Source of the DNA: Burkholderia stabilis
GTDB lineage: Bacteria > Pseudomonadota > Gammaproteobacteria > Burkholderiales > Burkholderiaceae
Assembly (NCBI RefSeq): GCF_001742165.1
Contig: NZ_CP016443.1
Coordinates: 62,001-126,000, forward strand
DNA length: 64,000 nucleotides
Direction: 5' to 3'
In this document: piece after piece, positions 34,660 through 44,341 of the stretch
Layout of the letters: every line of letters starts with the position of its first letter
How positions within the stretch are numbered: the stretch's first letter is position 1
The notes under the pieces: generated by a model
Told to the model about the DNA's origin: nothing
The model's input: only the letters and a program-made list of their open reading frames with translations
Databases searched by the model: none
Translations under genes and position numbers: made by a program

Positions 34660-35813
34660 ACCCGTTTCAATTCCGTACCGTTCCGACGCAGATCGTCGAA
34701 TTCGGCGCCGCGCGCCGGCTCGGCGCGTTGTTGCGCGAACGCTTCCCGGCGCTCGTGCGGCTGTGCGTCATCACCGATGCGTTCCTGCATCGCAGCGGCG
34801 TGCTCGCGCCCGCGCTGGAGAGCCTCGCCGCGCACGGCTGGCAGGTCACCGTGATCGACGACGTGATCGCCGATCCGCCCGAGCACGTGGTGCTCGAAGC
34901 GACCGCGCGGGCCGTCGCGGCCGATGCGGAGATCGTGCTCGGCCTGGGCGGCGGTTCGTCGATGGACGTCGCGAAGCTGATTGCGGTGCTCGCGCCGGGG
35001 CAGCAGGCGCTCGCCGACATGTACGGCGTCGACAAGGTCGCGAGCGCGCGGCTGCCGCTCGTGCAGATCCCGACGACGGCCGGCACGGGTTCCGAGGTGA
35101 CGGCCGTGTCGATCGTCACGGTCGGCGAGGCGCGCAAGATGGGGGTGGTGTCGCCGCACCTGTTCGCGGACGTCGCGATCCTCGACGCCGAACTGACGCT
35201 CGGCCTGCCGCGCGCGGCGACGGCCGCGACCGGCATCGACGCGATGGTGCATGCGATCGAGGCCTATACGTCCACGCGATTGAAGAACCCGGTATCCGAC
35301 ATGCTGGCGGTGCAGGCGCTGACGCTGCTGTCGCGCAACCTGCTCGCCGCCTGCGACGACGGTCACGACCGGCACGCGCGCGAGGCGATGCTGGTCGGCG
35401 CGATGTTCGCGGGGCAGGCGTTCGCAAATGCGCCGGTCGCGGCCGTGCATGCGCTGGCCTATCCGGTCGGCGGCATCTTCCACGTGCCGCACGGGCTGTC
35501 GAATGCGCTCGTGCTTCCACACGTGCTGCGCTTCAATGCGCCGGCCGCCGCGCCGTTGTATGCGGAACTCGCGGCGATCGTCGCGCCGTCGGCGACGGGC
35601 AGCGACGAAGCACGCACGCACGCGCTGATCGGCGAGATCGACCGGCTGATCGTCGCGACGGGCATTCCGCGCACGCTGCGCGAAGTCGGTATCGGGGAGG
35701 GCGACCTGCCGAGGATGGCGTCGGACGCGATGCTGCAGACGCGCCTGCTCGTGAACAATCCGCGCGAAGTGATGGAGGCCGACGCGCTGGCGATCTATCG
35801 GCAGGCGTGGTGA
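34656..35813 (+). CDS. Iron-containing alcohol dehydrogenase (group III)
   Basis: The 385 residues have the NAD(P)-binding GGGSSMDVAK (98-107) and complete iron ligands Asp195, His199 (TGIDAMVHAIEAY), His265 (VHALAYPVGG) and His279 (HVPHGLSN). The family oxidises short alcohols, 1,3-propanediol, lactaldehyde or maleylacetate-type substrates. As last gene of the glp-like operon it may interconvert an aldehyde and alcohol derived from the substrate. Confidence 0.92.
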   Translation: MNPFQFRTVPTQIVEFGAARRLGALLRERFPALVRLCVITDAFLHRSGVLAPALESLAAHGWQVTVIDDVIADPPEHVVLEATARAVAADAEIVLGLGGGSSMDVAKLIAVLAPGQQALADMYGVDKVASARLPLVQIPTTAGTGSEVTAVSIVTVGEARKMGVVSPHLFADVAILDAELTLGLPRAATAATGIDAMVHAIEAYTSTRLKNPVSDMLAVQALTLLSRNLLAACDDGHDRHAREAMLVGAMFAGQAFANAPVAAVHALAYPVGGIFHVPHGLSNALVLPHVLRFNAPAAAPLYAELAAIVAPSATGSDEARTHALIGEIDRLIVATGIPRTLREVGIGEGDLPRMASDAMLQTRLLVNNPREVMEADALAIYRQAW

Positions 35814-35814
35814 C

Positions 35815-35835
35815 GCGGCCGGCGTGAACGGCCGC
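35815..35835 (+). terminator. Hairpin after the glp-like operon
   Basis: GCGGCC and GGCCGC flank a 9-nt loop, directly after the last stop codon and before the convergent hypothetical gene. No U-run follows; assigned by position only. Confidence 0.35.
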
Positions 35836-35873
35836 CGGGCCGCGGCGCGATGCCGCTGGCCGGCCGGGCGCGA

Positions 35874-36395
35874 CTATTTCAGGTCGCGATCCTTGCAGGT
35901 CGGCTCGAACTCGCCGTCGAAGTACTGATACAGGTGTACGAGCAACTTGTTGCCGTCGACCTTGCGACCGAGGTAATGCGTGCCTTCCACTGACGTGCAG
36001 GTCGAGAACGCGAGTTGCAGGCCGCCGTCGAGCACCGCTTGCGGGTGTGCGCCCTGACGCACGAAGCGCGCGGCGCCGGCGACGCCGAAGCCGCGCGTAT
36101 CCGCCGGAACCGACTTCGGCAGCGACAGCGCATACGCGGCGATCGTGCGATCGTCGTGCAGGCTGTCGAGGATCTGGTTGCCGGGCTTGGCGGCGGGCCC
36201 GGTAATCGTCGCGCAGCAGCGCGCGACGCCCTTGTCGTCATCCGGCAGCACCTGCAGCGACGTGCCGGCCGCGAGGTGCGTGTTCGGCGTGTAGTAGACG
36301 CCGTCGGCGACGACGCCGACCTGCTGCGCATGCGCGGCGATGGAGACGGCAAGTGCCGGGACGATCAGGAGCGGACGAAGCGGTCGGATGGGCAT
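35874..36395 (-). CDS. Secreted hypothetical protein
   Basis: The 173 residues have an N-terminal signal peptide (MPIRPLRPLLIVPALAVSIAAHAQ) and mature sequence QVGVVADGVYYTPNTHLAAGTSLQVLPDDDKGVARCCATITG. It contains four cysteines, which could pair in the periplasm. No domain is recognised. It converges with the iron alcohol dehydrogenase gene and follows the MFS gene by about 56 bp on the same strand. Confidence 0.6.
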   Translation of the reverse strand: MPIRPLRPLLIVPALAVSIAAHAQQVGVVADGVYYTPNTHLAAGTSLQVLPDDDKGVARCCATITGPAAKPGNQILDSLHDDRTIAAYALSLPKSVPADTRGFGVAGAARFVRQGAHPQAVLDGGLQLAFSTCTSVEGTHYLGRKVDGNKLLVHLYQYFDGEFEPTCKDRDLK

Positions 36396-36451
36396 GATGG
36401 CGGCGATGATACACGTCGTGCGCGAGGCCGGCGAGCGCGCCGCGCCATTCG

Positions 36452-37633
36452 TCACGATGCGCGTGCGGCCTGCCGCGCGGGCCATGCGGCGACGCAGGCG
36501 CACGCCAGCGCGACGGCCACGAGGCCGCATCCGGCCCACGGCGTGTCGAGCAGCGCATCGCGCTCGACCAGCACGCCGCCGAGCGCCGAACCGAGCGCGA
36601 CGCCCGCGTGCATGGCCGACACGTTGATGCCGACGCTCGCATCGGCCAGCGACGGTGCGGCCTGGATCAGGTAGTTCTGCACGATCGGCGAGATCGACCA
36701 GCTGATGCCGCCCCACAGCATCATCGCGGGCACGAACGCGAGCGGCGACACGCCGGCCGCCGGCAGCATCGCCATCGCGACGAGAAACACGGCCGGGCAC
36801 GCGCACAGCGCGCGGGACGCGCCGAGCCGGTCCGAGAACAATCCGCCGAGCCACGCGCCGGTCACGCCGGCGATCCCGAACGCGACGTACAACCCTTCGA
36901 GCGCGGCCGCGCCGGGCGACAGCACGGCCTGCAGATACGGCGTGAGATACGCAAACAGCGTGAAATGCCCGCCGATCATCGCGATGGAAACGAACTGTGC
37001 GGCCAGCAGCCGCGGGCGCGCGAGCACGGCACGATAGGACGGCGCGGCCGGCGTGCCGGCCGAACCCGGTGCAACGGCAGCAGCCGGCGCCATGCGCGGC
37101 AGCCGGCGGCCGAGCCAGATCCCGAGCGGCAGCGCGGGCACGGCGATCGACACGAATACCGCGCGCCAGCCGGCCCACTCGGCGATCCGCATCCCGATCG
37201 GCACGCCGAGCACGAGCGATGCACTGATGCCCATGAACACGATACCGATCGCGCGGCCGCGTTGCGATGCCGGCGCGAGTTCGGCCGCGAACCGTGTCGC
37301 GACGAGGATCAGCGTCGCGCAGCTCGCGGCCATCAGCACGCGCGCGGCGAACAGGCTCGCGTAACCGGGGCTCGCCGCGGCGAGCAGGTTCGCGGCCGCG
37401 AACGCGCCGAGCGACGCGAGCAGCGCGGTGCGCCGCTCGACCCGCGAGACACAGGCGGCCGCGACGAGCGCGGCGAGCGCGAACACGGCGGAGAAGATCG
37501 TGGTGAGCTGGCCGGCGGCTGCGATCGATACATGCAGGCCGGCGGAGATGGCCGGCAGGATACCGACGCAGATGTTTTCGGCGACGCCGGCCAGGAACAC
37601 GGCGGCGGCCAGCAGGTAAACGCGAACGTCCAA
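36452..37633 (-). CDS. MFS efflux transporter (DHA1-type)
   Basis: The 393 residues form about 12 membrane segments, with ACVSRVERRTALLASLGAFAAANLLAA in loop 2-3 and RGRAIGIVFMGISASLVLGVPIGMRIAEWAGWRAVFVSIAVPAL as the antiporter motif-C-like region. This pattern fits AraJ/YdhP-like drug or sugar efflux pumps. The start is TTG, with AAGGGGG 5 nt upstream. No linked regulator is seen. Confidence 0.88.
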   Translation of the reverse strand: MDVRVYLLAAAVFLAGVAENICVGILPAISAGLHVSIAAAGQLTTIFSAVFALAALVAAACVSRVERRTALLASLGAFAAANLLAAASPGYASLFAARVLMAASCATLILVATRFAAELAPASQRGRAIGIVFMGISASLVLGVPIGMRIAEWAGWRAVFVSIAVPALPLGIWLGRRLPRMAPAAAVAPGSAGTPAAPSYRAVLARPRLLAAQFVSIAMIGGHFTLFAYLTPYLQAVLSPGAAALEGLYVAFGIAGVTGAWLGGLFSDRLGASRALCACPAVFLVAMAMLPAAGVSPLAFVPAMMLWGGISWSISPIVQNYLIQAAPSLADASVGINVSAMHAGVALGSALGGVLVERDALLDTPWAGCGLVAVALACACVAAWPARQAARAS

Positions 37634-37880
37634 CGCAACCCCCTTCTGTACGCACGACGCGACAGCGCCGGGCAGGGGCGGGGCCGCATCGGATCGAATC
37701 GACGGATGGGTTTCGAGGCGAAGCTTCGGTTATCCCGGAAAGCAGGACGGTACCGCACGGTCAGGCGCTGCGCAAGTGCCGTTCGGGCGGCTGCCGTCGC
37801 GGCGCGATGACTGCCGCGACGGTGCGGGAGCAGGGCTCGGCGCCCGCGCCCGCACCCGCACCGCGCGGCAGGCGGTCTCG

Positions 37881-37904
37881 AAGAAGGGCAGCGTGCGGCT
37901 GCCC
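37881..37904 (-). terminator. Terminator of the speF gene
   Basis: GGGCAGC and GCTGCCC flank a 5-nt loop (37886-37904); the minus-strand RNA then continues with UUCUU. It lies 7 bp past the stop codon. Confidence 0.6.
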
Positions 37905-37911
37905 GGCGGGC

Positions 37912-40092
37912 TTACTTGCGCGATGCGTCGGCGCCGGCCGCCACCACGTAAGCCGATGCCTGCTTCGTGCCGTCCGGCTTCGTCTGCAGGTAGACGCCCT
38001 GGATCTCCGGTTCGAAGCCCGGCAGCGCGTTGATCCCCGCTTCGAGCGCGCGGAAGTAGTCGAGTGCCGGGCCGCCCCAGGCTTCGCCGGGCACCACGCA
38101 GAAGATGCCGGGCGGATAGGGCAGCGCGCCTTCGGTCGCGATCCGGCCTTCGATGCGATCGAGTGTGACGAGCTCGACGTTGTTGCGGATCAGCTCGGTA
38201 TTCGCGGCCTGCGGCAGCATCGCCTGCTTCGGGAACTGCGCGCGCCGGAACATCTGCTTCTGCAGGTGCTTCATGTCGTGGCTGCGGTAGAAATCGTGCA
38301 TCCGCTGGCACAGCTGCCGCAGGCGCATTTCGCCGTACAGCTCCGGATACGCTTCGCACAGCGACGGAATCGCCTCGCGCAGCGGCGTGTCCTGGTCGAG
38401 ATGGCGTTCGAACTGGGCGAGGTGCGCGACCAGATGCTGCAGCTTGCCGAAGCTCTCCGACGGCGTGAGCAGGAACAGGATCGTGTACAGGTCGGCCTTC
38501 TCCGGTACGACGCCGTGCTCGCGCAGGTAGCGCGCGAGGATCGGCGCCGGCGCGCCGAACGCCGCGTATTCGTGCGTGTCGCGATCGATGCCGGGCGTCG
38601 TCAGCAGCAGCTTGCACGGATCGACGAAGTACTGGTCGTCCGCGTAGCCTTCGAAGCCGTGCCACGTGTCGCTCGGATGGAAGCGGAAGAAGCGCAGGTC
38701 GTCGACGATCTGCTCGGTCGGGTAGTCGGCCCACGGGCGGCCGTCGATGCTTTGCGGGACGAACGGGCGGATCTGCCGGCAGGTCTTCAGCAGCAGCTTG
38801 CGCGCATCGACGCCGTGCGCGACGCAGTCGCGCCACAGGCGCTTGCCGGCCGGGCCCGCGTGCATCTGCGCGTTGACGTCGAGCGCCGCGAACATCGGGT
38901 AGAACGGGCTCGTCGACGCATGGATCATGTACGCGTTGTTGAAGCGTCGATGATCGCAGAAGCGCTTCTGGCCTTCGATGTGGCTGTCCTTCTTGTGAAT
39001 CTGCGAGGTCTGAGAGAAGCCGGCCTGCTGCTTGTGCACCGACTGCGTGACGAAGATGCCGGGATCGTCGGGGCCAAGCTCCAGCATCAGCGGTGAGCAG
39101 TCCTGCATCATCGGGATGAACTGCTCGTAGCCGACCCACGCCGAATCGAACAGGATGTAGTCGCACAGATGCCCGATCCGGTCGACGATCTCGCGCGCGT
39201 TGTAGATCGTGCCGTCGTAGGTGCCGAGCTGGATCACCGCGAGCCGGAACGGGCGCGGCAGGTCGGCGCGCTCGGGGCGACGTCGCGGACCGCATCGCGG
39301 ATTCGCGTTTCGTCGAGCGCCGCGCTGTCGACGCCGCCGATCAGGCCCCACGCGTTGCGCGCGGTTTCGAGGTACACGGGCCGCGCGCCGGACAGCACGA
39401 GCGCGCCGAGGTGCACCGACTTGTGGTTGTTGCGGTCGAACAGCACGAGATCGTCGGGCGCGAGCAGCGCGCTCGTGACGACCTTGTTCGACGTCGACGT
39501 GCCGTTCAGCACGAAGTAGGTCTTGTCCGCGTTGTAGATCCGCGCGGCGTTGCGCTGCGCTTCCAGCGCGGGGCCTTCGTGGATCAGCAGGTCGCCGAGC
39601 CGGACGTCCGCGTTGCAGAGATCGGCGCGAAAGAGCGTTTCGCCGAAGAAGTCGAAGAACATCCGGCCGAGCGGGTGATTCGAGAAGAACTGGCCGCCCT
39701 GGTGGCCGGGGCAGTCGAATTCGACGTAGCCGCGCTGCACGTAGTCGCGCATGACCTTGAAGAATGGCGGCAGCAGGCTTTCGCTGTAGATGTCGGCCGC
39801 GGCGGAAATCTGCCGGCCGTAGTAGTGGCGGCCGCCGTGCCGAAGCTGGATCACCCCGCTCGCGCTCGGCAGGACCGACGGCGGCACTTCCTGGTCGGGC
39901 TCGACCGCGACGAAGAACGGAATCGCGAAACCGGTTCTTTGCAGCGTCTTCAGGACTTTCTGCGCCGAATCAATTCCGACGACGATTGCCGCGATATTCG
40001 TGAAATCGGTCTGAAATACGTCGACCTGTTCGTGCGTGGTGAGGAAGGCGCCAATCAGCGCCGGCTCGACTGCGATTTTCAACAGGCTCACG
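37912..40092 (-). pseudogene. speF: Inducible ornithine decarboxylase with a single-base frameshift
   Basis: Two frames together match E. coli SpeF nearly end to end (MSLLKIAVEP..., FDCPGHQGGQFF, ADKTYFVLNGTSTSNK, then in the shifted frame RPFRLAVIQLGTYDGTIYNAR, QSVHKQQAGFSQTSQIHKKDSHIEGQ with the PLP lysine). The break is at 39274-39277, a run of four G. One more G there would give DVAPERADLPRPFRLA, a continuous protein of about 726 residues, matching the VAP-x-R-A...RPFRLA of SpeF. As read, the protein stops soon after the break and lacks the PLP lysine, so it would be inactive. It may be a sequencing error or a true mutation. The GTG start has GGGAGAG upstream. Divergent from adiA. Confidence 0.9.
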
Positions 40093-40551
40093 CGAACTCT
40101 CCCGTAAATGAGCGGAAACGGGAGCGGCATTCGCGTTGGCGCGTAATCGGACACGCGCCGCCATCGATTGAAACGCTCCCGTGAATGCTGGCTGCACGCC
40201 GCACGAACCATGCCCGTACGGCGAGGCGCAGCCGATCGTAGCAACAAAACATGGCGAATTCAATCGACCCGGAACGACAATGTCGCCTCAGGATGAGATC
40301 GATCAAATAATCGGGAATTAGCGTGTTGCAATGCACATAAAAATGAACGAAGCGTGAAAGCCGCTTTGAAAGCGATCGACAGTTTCACCGAGTCGTCGGC
40401 TTTTCATCGAAAAGCATCTATGGCATAGTCGGCTCCGAATTGGATGGTGATTCAAACCGGAATTGCGAGCGTCTCATGCTGCTGTCACGCATGCTCGTGA
40501 GACGAACAACGCCAATCGAATATCGAAACATCGGAACTGCGAGGGCAACAT
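40093..40551. other. Divergent regulatory region (459 bp) between speF and adiA
   Basis: It holds the promoters and long leaders of two acid/polyamine-type decarboxylase genes. The middle (about 40300-40450) is much less GC-rich than its surroundings. I can find no clear gene, palindrome or riboswitch. Confidence 0.5.
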
Positions 40552-42852
40552 ATGAATACGTCCGTGGGTGGCATTCGTCGTCTCGGCATGCGCGCACTGC
40601 TGGTCGACGACGAGATCGCACAGGAATCGGCGACAGGCCGTGCGGTCCGCACGCTGAGCGCCGAACTCGCGCAGCGCGGCATCGACGTGCTCACCGCAAC
40701 CACCGCCGACGATGCGATCGTGCTGGTCCGCTCGGATCCGTCGATCCAGTGCGTGCTGCTCGACTGGGATCTCGGCGTGGACGGCCACGGGCCGTCCGAG
40801 GCCGTGGTCGATGCGATCCGCCATCGCAACGCCAACGTGCCGATCTTCCTGCTGGCCGACCGCAGCGTCGCGTCGACGGTGCCGGCGGCGGTGATGGGCA
40901 AGGTCGACGATTTCGTGTGGCTGCTCGAAGACACCCCCGACTTCATCGGCGGGCGCATTCATGCCGCGATCGAACGCTACCGCGCAACCGTGCTGCCGCC
41001 GATGTTCGGCGCGCTCGCGAAATTCTCGCGCGTCTACGAATACTCGTGGCATACGCCGGGCCACACGGGCGGCACGGGTTTCCTGAAATCGCCGGTCGGC
41101 CGCGCGTTCTTCGAATACTTCGGCGAATCGCTGTTCCGCTCCGACCTGTCGATCTCGGTCGGTGAACTCGGCTCGCTGCTCGATCACTCGGGCCCGATCG
41201 GCGAAAGCGAACGCTACGCGGCGCGCGTGTTCGGCGCGCATCGCACGTATCACGTGACGAACGGCTCGTCGACGTCGAACCGCATCATCCTGATGGCGAG
41301 CGTGAGCCGCGACCAGATCGCGCTGTGCGACCGCAACTGTCACAAGTCGGCCGAGCATGCGATGACGATGTCGGGCGCGATCCCGACCTACCTCGTGCCG
41401 ACGCGCAATCGCTACGGGATCATCGGGCCGATCGCGTCGGAGCGCCTCACGCAGACGGCGATCCGCGAGGCGATCGCATCGAACCCGCTCGCGGCAGGCC
41501 TTGCCGACCGCCAGCCGAAACACGCGATCGTCACGAACTCGACTTACGACGGCCTGTGCTACAACGTCGCGCGCGTCGAGGAGCTGCTCGGCGCGAGCGT
41601 CGATCGCCTGCACTTCGACGAAGCGTGGTATGGCTACGCGCGTTTCAATCCGATCTACCGCGACCGCCATGCGATGCACGGCGACCCGCGCGACCATCAT
41701 GCGGACCGGCCCACGGTGTTCGCGACGCAGTCGACGCACAAGCTGCTGACCGCGCTGTCGCAGGCGTCGTACATCCACGTGCGCGACGGCCGCAACCCGA
41801 TTCCGCATGGCCAGTTCAACGAAACGTTCATGATGCACGCGTCGACGTCGCCGAACTACGCGATCATCGCGTCGAACGACGTCGCGGCCGCGATGATGGA
41901 CGGCCCCGGCGGCGAAGCGCTGACGCACGAGTCGATCGAGGAAGCCGTCGCGTTCCGGCAGATGATCGGACGGATGAACGCCGAGTACGCTGCGAAGGGC
42001 GACTGGTTCGTCGAATGCTGGCAGCCCGATACGGTGCTCGACACGCGCACGGGCCGCTCGCTGCCGTTCCACGAAGCGCCGCCGGACCTGCTCGCGACCG
42101 ACCCGTCGTGCTGGACGCTCAAACCCGGTGCGCAATGGCACGGCTTCGGCAACATCGAGGACGGCTACTGCATGCTCGACCCGATCAAGGTGTCGATCGT
42201 CACGCCGGGTGTCGCGCCGGCCGGCGGCCTGATGCCGGTCGGCATTCCGGCGAGCGTGCTGACCGCGTATCTCGACGCGCGCGGGATCGTCGTCGAGAAA
42301 ACGACCGACTTCACGATCCTGTTCCTGTTCTCGATCGGCATCACGAAGGGCAAGTGGGGCTCGCTCGTCAGCGCGCTGTGCGACTTCAAGCGCGACTACG
42401 ACGCGAACCTGTCGCTCGAATTCGCGATTCCGTCGCTCGCGAAGGAGCATGGCGCGCGTTATGCGGGCATGGGGCTGAAGGATCTCGCCGACACGATGTT
42501 CGCGGCGATGGAGCAGCTCGGCACGACGCGGCTGATGTCCGAGGCGTTCTCGATCCTGCCGAAGCCGGAGATGAGCCCGGTGCGCGCATACGAGCATCTC
42601 GTGCAGGGCCGCGTCGAGCAGGTCACGCTCGACGAACTGGCCGGGCGCACGGTCGCCACCGGCGTCGTGCCGTATCCGCCGGGCATTCCGCTGCTGATGC
42701 CGGGCGAGAACGCGGGGCCGGCCGGCGGCCCGGTGCTCGGCTACCTGAAGGCGCTCGAAGCGTACGACCAGCGCTTCCCGGGCTTCGCGCACGACACGCA
42801 CGGCGTCGAAGTCGAGGACGGCACGTATCGCGTGTACTGCCTGAGCGCCTGA
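40552..42852 (+). CDS. adiA: Biodegradative arginine decarboxylase
   Basis: This 766-residue fold-type-I PLP enzyme is AdiA-like along its length. An N-terminal flavodoxin/receiver-like wing domain (MRALLVDDEIAQESATGRAVRTL...) is followed by SWHTPGHTGGTGFLKSPVGRAF, then STYDGLCYNVARVEELLG, HFDEAWYGYARFNP and ATQSTHKLLTALSQASYIHVRDG with PLP lysine Lys397. It converts arginine to agmatine, consuming a cytoplasmic proton. GAGG lies about 8 nt before the ATG. It forms an operon with potE (54-bp gap). Confidence 0.9.
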   Translation: MNTSVGGIRRLGMRALLVDDEIAQESATGRAVRTLSAELAQRGIDVLTATTADDAIVLVRSDPSIQCVLLDWDLGVDGHGPSEAVVDAIRHRNANVPIFLLADRSVASTVPAAVMGKVDDFVWLLEDTPDFIGGRIHAAIERYRATVLPPMFGALAKFSRVYEYSWHTPGHTGGTGFLKSPVGRAFFEYFGESLFRSDLSISVGELGSLLDHSGPIGESERYAARVFGAHRTYHVTNGSSTSNRIILMASVSRDQIALCDRNCHKSAEHAMTMSGAIPTYLVPTRNRYGIIGPIASERLTQTAIREAIASNPLAAGLADRQPKHAIVTNSTYDGLCYNVARVEELLGASVDRLHFDEAWYGYARFNPIYRDRHAMHGDPRDHHADRPTVFATQSTHKLLTALSQASYIHVRDGRNPIPHGQFNETFMMHASTSPNYAIIASNDVAAAMMDGPGGEALTHESIEEAVAFRQMIGRMNAEYAAKGDWFVECWQPDTVLDTRTGRSLPFHEAPPDLLATDPSCWTLKPGAQWHGFGNIEDGYCMLDPIKVSIVTPGVAPAGGLMPVGIPASVLTAYLDARGIVVEKTTDFTILFLFSIGITKGKWGSLVSALCDFKRDYDANLSLEFAIPSLAKEHGARYAGMGLKDLADTMFAAMEQLGTTRLMSEAFSILPKPEMSPVRAYEHLVQGRVEQVTLDELAGRTVATGVVPYPPGIPLLMPGENAGPAGGPVLGYLKALEAYDQRFPGFAHDTHGVEVEDGTYRVYCLSA

Positions 42853-42906
42853 CCGGGCAAATGCACGACCGGCCGCGCAGCGGCCTCATATCGAAGGATC
42901 GACATC

Positions 42907-44292
42907 ATGGAAAACGCAGCGAGCATGTCCGGCGCGGCCCCCGCGGCTGCGCCGAAGAACCGGATGAACGTCTGGCAACTGACCATCCTGACGGCGGTCA
43001 ACATGATGGGCTCCGGCATCATCCTGCTGCCCTCGAAACTCGCGCAGGTCGGCACGATCTCGCTGCTGTCGTGGATCGTCACGGCCGGCGGTTCGCTCGC
43101 GCTGGCCTATGCGTTCGCGCGCTGCGGGATGCTGAGCCGCAAGCCGGGCGGGATGGGCGGCTATGCGGAGTACGCATTCGGCAAGGCCGGCAACTACATG
43201 GCGAACTACACGTACGGGCTGTCGCTCGTGATCGCCAACGTCGCGATCGGCGTCACGGCGGTGGGCTACGGCACCGTGCTGTTCGACGCGACGCTGTCGC
43301 CGCTGCAAACCGGGCTCTGGACGATCTTCCTGCTCGTGCTCACGACGGTCGCGAACTTCGGCGGCTCGCGCATCACCGGCCGGATCGGCGCGGTGACCGT
43401 GTGGGGCGTGATCATCCCGGTCGTCGTCGTGTCGCTGATCGGCTGGTTCTGGTTCAGCGGCGCGACCTGGGGCGCCGCGTGGAATCCGCACAACATGCCG
43501 TTCGGGCCGGCCGTCGGCGGCTCGATCGCGGTGACGCTGTGGGCGTTCCTCGGGCTCGAATCGGCGTGCGCGAACTCCGACGCCGTCGAGAATCCGGAGC
43601 GCAACGTGCCGATCGCGGTGCTGGGCGGTACGGTCGCGTCGGCGATCTTCTACATCGTGTCGACCAACGTGATCGCGGGGATCGTGCCCAACGCGATCCT
43701 CGCGGCGTCGAACGCGCCGTTCGGCATCGCGTTCGCGACGATGTTCACGCCGACCGTCGGCACGATCGTCACCGCGCTGATGGTGATCGCGTGCATCGGC
43801 TCGCTGCTCGGCTGGCAGTTCACGGTCGCGCAGGTTTTCAAGAGCTCGGCGGACGTCGGTTACTTCCTGCCGGTGTTCGCGAAGGCGACGCGCACGGGCA
43901 CGCCGATCGTCGGCATGGTGATCCTGCTTGTCGCGCAGGTCGCGCTGGCGCTGATGACGATCAGCCCGGAGTTGAGCAGCCAGTTCCAGAAGATCGTCGA
44001 TCTCGCGGTCGTCACGAACCTCGTGCCCTACGTGATGTCGATGGCTGCGCTGATCACGATCCAGAAGGTCGCGAAGGTGCCGCCGGCCAAGGCACTGGTG
44101 ACGAACGTGATCGCGATGGTGGCCACCGCGTACAGCTTCTATGCGCTGTTCAGTTCGGGCGAGCAGGCGCTGATGCTCGGCGGCCTGTGCGTGTTCCTGG
44201 GCTGGACGCTGTTCGGTTTCGTCAGCGCGCGCTTCTACCAGATGGAAGTCGACGCGCACGTGAAGGAGCCGGGCAAGTCGCTGCAGGCGTGA
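42907..44292 (+). CDS. potE: Putrescine-ornithine antiporter-type APC transporter
   Basis: The 461 residues with 12 membrane segments match E. coli PotE closely: VNMMGSGIILLPSKLAQVGTISLLSWIVTAGGSLALAYAFA, GGMGGYAEYAFGKAGNYMANYTYG, LWAFLGLESACANSDAVENPERNVPIAVLGGT and SLLGWQFTVAQVFKSS. PotE exchanges ornithine for putrescine. Here it is transcribed with adiA and divergently from the ornithine decarboxylase, so it may exchange arginine for agmatine or still serve SpeF. A strong terminator follows. Confidence 0.92.
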   Translation: MENAASMSGAAPAAAPKNRMNVWQLTILTAVNMMGSGIILLPSKLAQVGTISLLSWIVTAGGSLALAYAFARCGMLSRKPGGMGGYAEYAFGKAGNYMANYTYGLSLVIANVAIGVTAVGYGTVLFDATLSPLQTGLWTIFLLVLTTVANFGGSRITGRIGAVTVWGVIIPVVVVSLIGWFWFSGATWGAAWNPHNMPFGPAVGGSIAVTLWAFLGLESACANSDAVENPERNVPIAVLGGTVASAIFYIVSTNVIAGIVPNAILAASNAPFGIAFATMFTPTVGTIVTALMVIACIGSLLGWQFTVAQVFKSSADVGYFLPVFAKATRTGTPIVGMVILLVAQVALALMTISPELSSQFQKIVDLAVVTNLVPYVMSMAALITIQKVAKVPPAKALVTNVIAMVATAYSFYALFSSGEQALMLGGLCVFLGWTLFGFVSARFYQMEVDAHVKEPGKSLQA

Positions 44293-44305
44293 TGACGGCG
44301 GCGGC

Positions 44306-44341
44306 GGCGGTGGCGGCCATCGGCCGCTACCGCCGGTTTTT
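44306..44341 (+). terminator. Rho-independent terminator after potE
   Basis: A 13-bp stem with one G-U pair (44306-44318 with 44322-44334), 3-nt loop, followed by GG and five T. It starts 14 bp past the potE stop and overlaps the last codons of the convergent LysR gene. Confidence 0.88.
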
